NCBI GenBank assembly: GCA_021613535.1
Contig: CP075492.1
Location: forward strand, 15,128,001 to 15,192,000
DNA from: Adineta vaga
Taxonomy: Eukaryota; Rotifera
Length of the DNA: 64,000 nt
Reading direction: 5' to 3'
This document shows positions 57,350 to 64,000 of the stretch, piece after piece (position 1 is the stretch's first letter; every line of letters starts with the position of its first letter). The notes under the pieces are model-generated. The model was not told where the DNA came from, did not search any database, and saw only the letters and a program-made list of their open reading frames with translations. The position numbers and the translations under genes were made by a program.

Positions 57350-57830
57350 GAACTTGTTAATTGATTGAATAATTGATGAATATCTTCAATCGGATTAGAT
57401 ATTCTAGTACTATTCTCAGCATCGAATATAAAACATTGTCAAATAATCTTTTAAAAGAAATCAATCGGGTACTCACCTTAAATTTCACATGATGACTTAA
57501 TGATTTGATTTGAATACATGAAACACCGATTATCATCAAATCGTTTAATTAGTATTAAAATAACTTCACGATTATTCAATTGATTAATTATTATCAATGA
57601 TCGCAATAAACGTGTCAATATATGAACACTATTACATGTTGGAAATATTCACTTGATTTTGAACCATCCAGGTCAACCGCAATAGTCAATATGTCATAGG
57701 AAGACGAGCTATGTATAACAATCATTGAGTTGGATCGGTACTGTATTAGCTGTGACGAGATAATTATACGCATTCGCAAGAGATAGACAATTAGAGCATT
57801 ATTATAGCACACGATGATCATCTAACACAT
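57350..57830 (-). pseudogene. Relic copy of the Ly6-like gene
   Basis: Minus-strand pieces match the next gene: SSSSYDILTIAVDLDGSKSS (about 57640-57710) resembles SSSSGDLLTVAVDLAGLGAD, and CIQIKSLSHHVKFK (about 57480-57520) resembles the MESLLRHVEFN region. The parts between are missing or out of frame. A truncated tandem duplicate. Confidence 0.7.
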
Positions 57831-57993
57831 TTTTATCTCTCAATGTTTATTTTCTATGTGTACAAATTATCTAGAAAGCTTGTTAATATGAATAACAATC
57901 AGTTCCTATAACTCTCTTGTGAATATTGATTTTGTACGAGTCATAATTAATATATTCAACTTCATTATATAAGAATAAAAAAAAGGAATAGTA

Positions 57994-58800
57994 TTATTTT
58001 CGAGCTGCATCACGTGTAGTATTGTAAAATTGATCAAAATCAAAATGAATCACACTTTTCTGTTGAATTAATTTCATGGTTTCAACTCCATTACAATTTT
58101 GTGATCGACATTCAATCAATGAACTATCTGTCGATGTTTGATCGATCATATTAAATTCCACATGACGAAGTAATGATTCCATATGTGGACGATCTATAAA
58201 ACAACCAGCACATAGTCTATTTCCTTTTGAATCTTCAACAGATTGTGTTGAACATTGTTTACAAGTCTTTGGATCAACGGATACTTGTGCATCACAATGA
58301 TCGCTGATTGTTTGATTCGAAAACATTAAACACCACGAACCATCGAATGGTTCAACTGGTATTAAAAGATTTTTAAGATCATTGAATTGATCAGTGATAG
58401 TCATGGATTGTAATAAATGTTTGAAGGTACCGATATCATTGCAGTTATCAGTCAAACAAAAATAACTGAATGAATGTTGTAAATATTGATCTGCTCCTAA
58501 ACCAGCAAGATCAACAGCAACAGTCAATAGATCTCCAGAAGACGACGAGAAAGATTCTTTCATTCTTTCACCTGTTGATCCAATATCAATTCCAGTTTGA
58601 TTTGCATTTAAAAGCCATCGTACACTAATATAACACGTATCTTGTTTGGTTTTGATTGGACAATTATTGAATGCTTCTGGGATTGTATCCACTGTCACAA
58701 GATAATTGTACATATCGGGAATCGACGAACAATCGTAGCATGATATTTCACCCGATAATGAATGAAACAATGCAAATATGATGAGTAAACGAAAGAACAT
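57994..58800 (-). CDS. Secreted Ly6/uPAR-like cysteine-rich protein
   Basis: A 268-residue single-exon protein. The start at 58800 gives a signal peptide MFFRLLIIFALFHSLSG cleaved before EISCYDCSS. CYDCSS after the signal and the closing CLTDNCN (about residue 118) frame a first three-finger-like domain; a second cysteine-rich region has CKQCSTQSVEDSKGNRLCAG and ends CRSQNCNG. The CxxC start and CxxxxCN end are the Ly6/uPAR pattern. There is no hydrophobic tail for a GPI anchor, so it seems secreted. Two extra codons groups upstream lack an ATG. A relic copy lies just downstream. Confidence 0.75.
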   Translation of the reverse strand: MFFRLLIIFALFHSLSGEISCYDCSSIPDMYNYLVTVDTIPEAFNNCPIKTKQDTCYISVRWLLNANQTGIDIGSTGERMKESFSSSSGDLLTVAVDLAGLGADQYLQHSFSYFCLTDNCNDIGTFKHLLQSMTITDQFNDLKNLLIPVEPFDGSWCLMFSNQTISDHCDAQVSVDPKTCKQCSTQSVEDSKGNRLCAGCFIDRPHMESLLRHVEFNMIDQTSTDSSLIECRSQNCNGVETMKLIQQKSVIHFDFDQFYNTTRDAARK

Positions 58801-59217
58801 GTTTTGAAATAAAATTGTCTTCACCAACAACAACAGTGCAGTATATAAAGAAAATTCAAACTGTTATCTTGAAATTTTATCTGACCTATTTCTCACATAA
58901 ATAGAAAACAGATGAATCATAGATAAGTTTAACATAAGATGATTCACATCACATCACATGATTCACGGATTAATTAATTAGAAATATATACACTCATTTG
59001 AAAACAACGGACACCATTATATTTTTTTACTCAACTGTAATTTGAAACTCTATGTAACTTTGAGAAGTATTGCTCATAGAATATATAATTTACATCTTAT
59101 TTCTGGATGTTTCTTTATATAGTATCAATGTCAGAATCAATATGGAATAGTTAAGTATGATAATTTTTATAACAAGCATATTGAATTTTTCTTCGTTTTT
59201 CATAATTCTAATTTTCA
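58801..59217. other. Divergent intergenic region
   Basis: Must hold promoters for the Ly6-like and pentapeptide genes. It contains a short direct repeat (CACATCACATCACATGATTCAC) at about 58944, an oddity without known role. Confidence 0.45.
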
Positions 59218-61176
59218 ATGGTTCGTCATCGACGTTTTCGTGAGAAATATCGTTCTAAATCATCAACGAAAGAAAATTCCAAACGACGAATGTTACCATG
59301 GATTAAACTAACTCTATCCGCATCTGTTCCACTAATGATTGCCGTATTTACAATTGTTTCATATGTTCAACAAATGCAAATGCAAGAACAAAATCGTCAA
59401 AGAGATGAAGAATTAGCAAATGCAACACGCTATCATGATCTTAAACTTGCCAATTTAACACAAACTAAAGATTGGGATATTGCCGAAGCAAATTTGATGA
59501 TTGCTAATGAAACAAAGATTCAAGATCGTCAAATAGCTGAAGAGAATCGAGAAGAAGATCGTATGCGACAACAAGATCTACATTATGAAACAGTCTATTC
59601 TAAATATATAGATGATATTTCTACAATTCTCTATAAACATCCCACTAATCAATCAACATTCATTGATGACGAAATGAAAATACTTTATATTCGTCGAAAA
59701 ACATTGATGACATTAAGATCAATTGATAGTGAACGACGAAGTCAATTATTTTTATTTCTCTATGAAAATAATCTTCTACCAAGTCGATCTTCTTCATCGA
59801 AGAATATGTCATTAGCTGGAGCTGATTTACGGAATATTACCATTCGAAGTCCTGTTGTAGGTTCATATAGATTTCAATCATTGTCATTAAAGTCAGTTGA
59901 TCTAACCAATGCAACATTTATTGGATGTGAATTTTATGAAGAAACAGATTTCAATGGGTCAAGTATGGTTAATGTGAAATTTATTGATACAACGTTCAAG
60001 AACCAACTCATAATCCATAAAGTTAATTTAACCAATGCATCTTTTATCAATTGTGCGTTTATGAACAGAGTAGAATTTGTTGAATCTCGATTCGATCTTG
60101 CACAATTTATTCGATCAAAATTCGAACAATTGACTTCAATTGATGTGACTTTTCTTAATGCATCATTTCAAACTTGTATATTCTGCGGTCCAACAGAATT
60201 TATACTATCAAGAGAAATGAATGGAATTAGTTTCGTTGATTCAAAATTTCAATCTAATAGACATCAATTCGGCTATGTTTCTTTGAATTATTCCGATTTT
60301 CAAAATACGTCAATAGAAAATACTGATTTCAATAATTCTTATTTAGTATCTTCAAATTTTGATGGTGCATATTTACGTAATGTTCGTTTCTTTTCGGGAG
60401 CACTTTTAATCAATTCAAGTTTTGAAAATACGAATTTTTCACAAATTAAATTTGCTCAAACGAATCTTTTTGGTGCAAAAATAGATCTAACAGATTCGAG
60501 TAATTTTCAATTTGATAATATTATTCTTCCAAATGGAACCTGGATGATAAATAGTGAAAAATTAATTCGAAATGGTGATGCTGAAGCAACTGTAAGTAAA
60601 TCTTAATCGTTGAACTACATTATTTTGAATAGTTTTTATCATCGAAAAGGAAGAAGATTTTCAATGGACAACGACGGATAACGATTTGCCAGTTTTATAT
60701 CATCATAATAAAACTGGTTTATCAACTGTAAATTCTACAATAGGTGCTCGTTCTTTCGAATGTTCGAGCAAAACGAAATGCAAAATGGAACAACGCGTCG
60801 AATTGAATATGTTTCAAATCTTTAGGAATACCGGTGAAGTCGAATACATTTTTTCTGCTTATTTCGGAACGGATCGTGAATGTTCGAATAATTCCATCCA
60901 AATTCGGATTACTTTTAGACAGACAATGATAACAATAGGAGAAACAAATCCATGTAAGTAATATCAATCTTGATGCATTCAGATTTCCAATATATATGTT
61001 CTATATTCATTTTAGACATTAAATCATTAAACCATTCGATATATTGGCAAAAAATAGAACATAGATTTGTAATGGAAAGAATGAGAGACTCTTCCTTTAA
61101 TATTTTGATATATTTTAACGATAATTCAGCTTCGTGTTATCTTGATAATATTGAACTTCATTTGAAACAGAAATGA
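59218..61176 (+). CDS. Membrane-anchored pentapeptide-repeat protein with C-terminal beta domain
   Basis: Three exons, 59218..60591, 60650..60953 and 61016..61176, all phases consistent; product about 612 residues. Basic cytoplasmic head (MVRHRRFREKYRSK), TM helix at about 30-48 (LTLSASVPLMIAVFTIVSYV), and a charged coiled coil to about residue 130 (RQRDEELANATRYHDLKLAN). From about residue 200 to 440 come pentapeptide repeats (SLAGADLRNITI, VDLTNATFIGCEF, TDFNNSYLVSSNFDGAYL), which form a right-handed beta helix. The C-terminal 150 residues look like a beta-sandwich (FQIFRNTGEVEYIFSAYFGT, WQKIEHRFVME, ILIYFNDNSASCYLDNIEL). The architecture is common in bdelloids; the ligand is unknown. Many N-glycosylation sites (NAS, NGS, NYS) fit an extracellular helix. 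Confidence 0.85.
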
Positions 61177-61574
61177 ATAGATATAAATATGTGATAATTA
61201 TTTTGAAATAAACATTTTCTCGGAAAAAATCAGGAGCGTTTAAAATAAAACGAATGAGTAGATTTATCGAATGATGATGATGATTAAGTCAAAAAACAGG
61301 AAACAGAAACTGTACAAAGGGGTGGGTGTGGTTAGGTTAAAAGAGATTATTCATAAATATAGTGTTTAACCTCACCCACACCCTCAACGTGATATTTTGC
61401 ATTACTTGTCATAATGATGAACATATATTTTTTGTAATCTGAAGATGTGAATCAAGCGCATCAAATCATCCTTCATACTCTCACTTCAACTCTTGAATAA
61501 AAATCGATAGAAACGACAAAAAAAAATACAAACAATAGTTAATTGATCATTCAATTCTTGTTTAGAGGATATCG
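61177..61574. other. Convergent intergenic region with a strong inverted repeat
   Basis: 3' flanks of two convergent genes. Apart from the inverted repeat at 61316-61388 nothing is recognised. Confidence 0.5.
61316..61388. repeat. Inverted repeat, GGGGTGGGTGTGG / CCTCACCCACACCC arms
   Basis: Left arm GGGGTGGGTGTGGTTAGGTT and right arm AACCTCACCCACACCCTC pair over about 20 positions with small gaps around an AT-rich loop of about 27 bases. The clearest member of the group seen at 19494, 21846, 23704 and 45085. Confidence 0.75.
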
Positions 61575-63906
61575 TCAACTTGGAATTGTTTTAGAAAATA
61601 TAACTTGAAATCTAACTTCGTTTCGAACATATATCAGGCTGTTTCGTATTTGCAATATTGTCTTTGTTAATGCATCGTTAGGCGACATGTTTCCCAAAAT
61701 CTTCAGTGTGATTTTCTTCAATTGCTGACATGAATTTGCCAAAATTATCCATTGATCTATATCTAACAATTTCTCAACAATAAATTCGTTAATTACGAAG
61801 TAAACCGAATGAATATTGCGTAAATTTATAATGAACTTTACAAAATTCGATAAAAGACGAGAAATATACGATTCCATACAATCCCCCATTGAACCCGATG
61901 CAAGACGACTAACATCGAATCGAAAATATTCAATCGAAGTATTAAAAGTCATTTCATTAAGGTGAAGTCTAACAGGTACTGAAGTACGGATTTCTAGACG
62001 CCTTAGTGACCTTGGGAATTGATAAAATATTTTGCTGAGGATACTATTACTGACTTTTTCATTGAACAGAAGCAAAACATTAGTCCAATTGAGAAAACAA
62101 ACAGAGAGATTGTGCGTTTCAAGCGATTCGTGAGGATTGATAAAGATTAAGTTTTGAACATTTTCCAGAATCAGCCGAGAACGTAATTTTCTTTCTGCTT
62201 TAAAATAATTTGTATTAAATTGTATAGAAACAATTTGTTCAGGCAGAAGTTTCTCATTAATCATGTTCATAAATGCATGAGATGGATCTGATAAATGTAC
62301 TTTGACCTGAAATTCAATCAATAAAGGTATAATTTTCGTAGAAAACGAGTTGATTATATCATTTAACGTCAAATATTGACAGATTTCAAGAATAATATCC
62401 CAACAAAAACCCGTATTCTTCAGAAAATCACAAGCCTAAAGAAAAATAAAAGAAAAAAATGTTTATTTCAGTTTAAAGGGAAAACCTACTAAAGCCTTTT
62501 CATTTGCATGAGATTCTTCTTTGAAAATTTTCAGTTCTCTCATAAGTTTTGAATAAGTTAGTACATCGTTATCCAATAGTAATTTGCATTGATATTTAGA
62601 TATTATCGAATCATTCGTTACCTCATCAAATAATCTCGTTATTCCAAAAAGTAATGGACACTTTGTAATGTCAATACTTGTAGAAAAACGTTCATAGAAC
62701 ACTTTATTCCACATATCCATTAATCTATAATATAAATCGAACAATGATCTTTTACCGAAGCGAATAACATTAATTTACATTTCTTGATTTGATTCCGACG
62801 TGATATCGAACGGATAGACAATGAAATCTTCTAATAAATAATCAATAATACTTAATGGATTGATCGTTCTGTTATTTATACTATTATCATCATGTATGTA
62901 TATGAGAACTGGACGACACTAGAATGAAAGAAAGTCAGAATTTATCTTGTCGAGTAATAGAATGTATTGAACGAACTTCTTTGTTTAATGTTCGGTTATG
63001 AATTAGTTTACATGCATTTTGAAGTGAATCGGTAAAGAATGTCGGACAATATTGATAACGTTGTTGTAAATATTGAAAAAAAGATTCAGTTTGAAGATCA
63101 TTGTTTGTTTCGTCTTCATAGCGAATCTTTATACAGAATACATGATTTTTGCAGATAGACTAAGGAAAATACTTACTAAAGCTTCGATTCGATCACAATC
63201 TTCTTTGAATGTAATCAATTCAGATATTAATGTATCTCGCGTTGTTATCTCTTGTGTACGTATCACTCTATCACCTTTGACTAACGATGTGAATTGATAT
63301 TTAGCTGTGGGTAACCAACGATGTTTGCCAGGAAATCGACGAGTGATCCCAAATAGCATAGGGCATTTATCTACAGGAAAGTCATTCAACAATGGACAAA
63401 CAAAGATTTCTTTCCAGATGGCTGATAACCTCTGTCGGTTCGATTCAAGAGTTATATCCCATGGCCAGACGATGTAATTTTCCAGTAAATATTCAATAAA
63501 AATTTCTGAACAAAACATCGTTTTACAAAATATGTTATTTAATGTGCTGTTATCATTGTGTATGTATACAAGTACTAGACGATGCTAATGAAATAAGAGA
63601 CAATGATGTATTTATATAAATCGAGTGTGAATAAACCTCTGTGATGTCTGCTGAATCGAAAGCTGCTTGACAAGCTTTCGAAAGAGAACCGTAGAAAAAT
63701 GTTGGACAAGAATTGTAACGATTAATGAAACATTGGTAGAAAGATTCAATACCTTCTGTTTCATTTATACATTCCGCAGGAACTTGAAATAATACGATAA
63801 TAGTACATATTCTCTTTCAATAAGACAACTTACAAGGACTTCGATTATTATAACTGTAGTCATAATCAAACATTTCATCGTCACTGATATCATCAGAAAC
63901 TGTATC
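61575..63906 (-). CDS. Tandem UAS-domain (FAF1-like) protein fused to an F-box-like domain, 5' end off window
   Basis: Seven exons with GT-AG borders and consistent phases: 63834..63906, 63637..63782, 63177..63584, 62977..63126, 62779..62918, 62490..62724 and 61575..62435. An acidic head (SDDISDDEMFDYDYSY) is followed by UAS module 1: FYQCFINRYNSCPTFFYGSL, VLVYIHNDNSTLNNIFC, IEYLLENYIVWPWDITLESN, KCPMLFGITRRF and the closing helix. Module 2 repeats all these landmarks (FFQYLQQRYQYCPTFF, RPVLIYIHDDNS, DYLLEDFIVYPFDI, KCPLLFGITR). The last exon opens with an F-box-like stretch, WDIILEICQYLTLNDIINSF, then 250 residues of LRR-like body. UAS is the thioredoxin-fold domain of FAF1/UBXD proteins, known to bind long-chain fatty acids. 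No UBX domain is seen in the part present. I infer a ubiquitin-pathway adaptor. Confidence 0.83.
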
Positions 63907-64000
63907 CTATTCCAAAAAAATATGTTAAAACATTTTTTATTATTGTTGAGAAATTTTTACCATATGTACTGTTATTCTGTTTTTGTTTGTTGAAAATATG

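Noticed and set aside
61316-61388. True interstitial telomere array
   Set aside because: The arms only resemble TGTGGG; there is no tandem run of the hexamer.

Overview
The window looks like nuclear DNA of a bdelloid rotifer. It is AT-rich and gene-dense, with genes split by many 50-60 bp GT-AG introns. The families are typical of these animals: an ADP-ribosyltransferase with TPRs, FMRFamide-like 7TM receptors, NHL/EGF membrane proteins, a bdelloid-style F-box/LRR family, a membrane pentapeptide-repeat protein, and intronless genes of bacterial type (DKNYY repeats, a nucleotidyltransferase-HAD-kinase fusion). I worked by reading only, with no database search. The organism and the family names are therefore recognition, not computed matches.

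Layout. 1-5 kb: a carbohydrate sulfotransferase running off the left edge and an NHL/EGF membrane protein, both on minus and both carrying a coding defect. 5-12 kb: a small unrecognised gene, the ART-TPR gene and a 7TM receptor. 13.9-16 kb: a type II membrane mucin with a higher-order repeat. 16.6-20.6 kb: a tandem pair of secreted LRR proteins and a second receptor. 22-27 kb: a 2H phosphoesterase, a receptor relic, a helical membrane-hairpin protein, a lipase relic and a small type II membrane protein. 28-33 kb: a decayed F-box gene, the 704-residue NTase-HAD-kinase-like fusion, and a broken ubiquitin-like gene. 33.3-39 kb: two tRNA-Val-like genes, a NADAR protein, a secreted protein and a seven-exon astacin protease. 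39.5-46.3 kb: a C2 protein, an F-box protein, and a duplicated two-gene unit (four-TM gene plus small Gly-rich gene), one copy of which has a dead four-TM gene. 48-51.8 kb: two broken F-box genes tail to tail. 52-55 kb: two DKNYY-repeat secreted proteins flanking a ubiquitin-like relic. 55.4-61 kb: a predicted myristoylated TPR protein, a Ly6/uPAR-like protein with a relic copy, and a pentapeptide-repeat membrane protein. 61.6 kb to the right edge: a multi-exon gene with two FAF1-type UAS domains followed by an F-box-like domain.

Themes. Many genes act at the cell surface or outside the cell (astacin, LRR, mucin, DKNYY, Ly6, NHL/EGF, receptors). A second group fits ubiquitin and ADP-ribose signalling (F-box genes, UAS/F-box, ubiquitin-like, ART, NADAR). 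There is no operon logic; linked genes are mainly tandem duplicates. About a dozen genes are broken by single frameshifts or stops or survive as fragments, which fits a degenerate-tetraploid genome losing copies. A recurring GT-rich/CA-rich imperfect inverted repeat sits in several intergenic gaps and is unexplained by any gene. The strongest candidates for something undescribed are the UAS-UAS-F-box fusion, the NTase-HAD fusion with an apparently dead kinase domain, and the inverted-repeat family.
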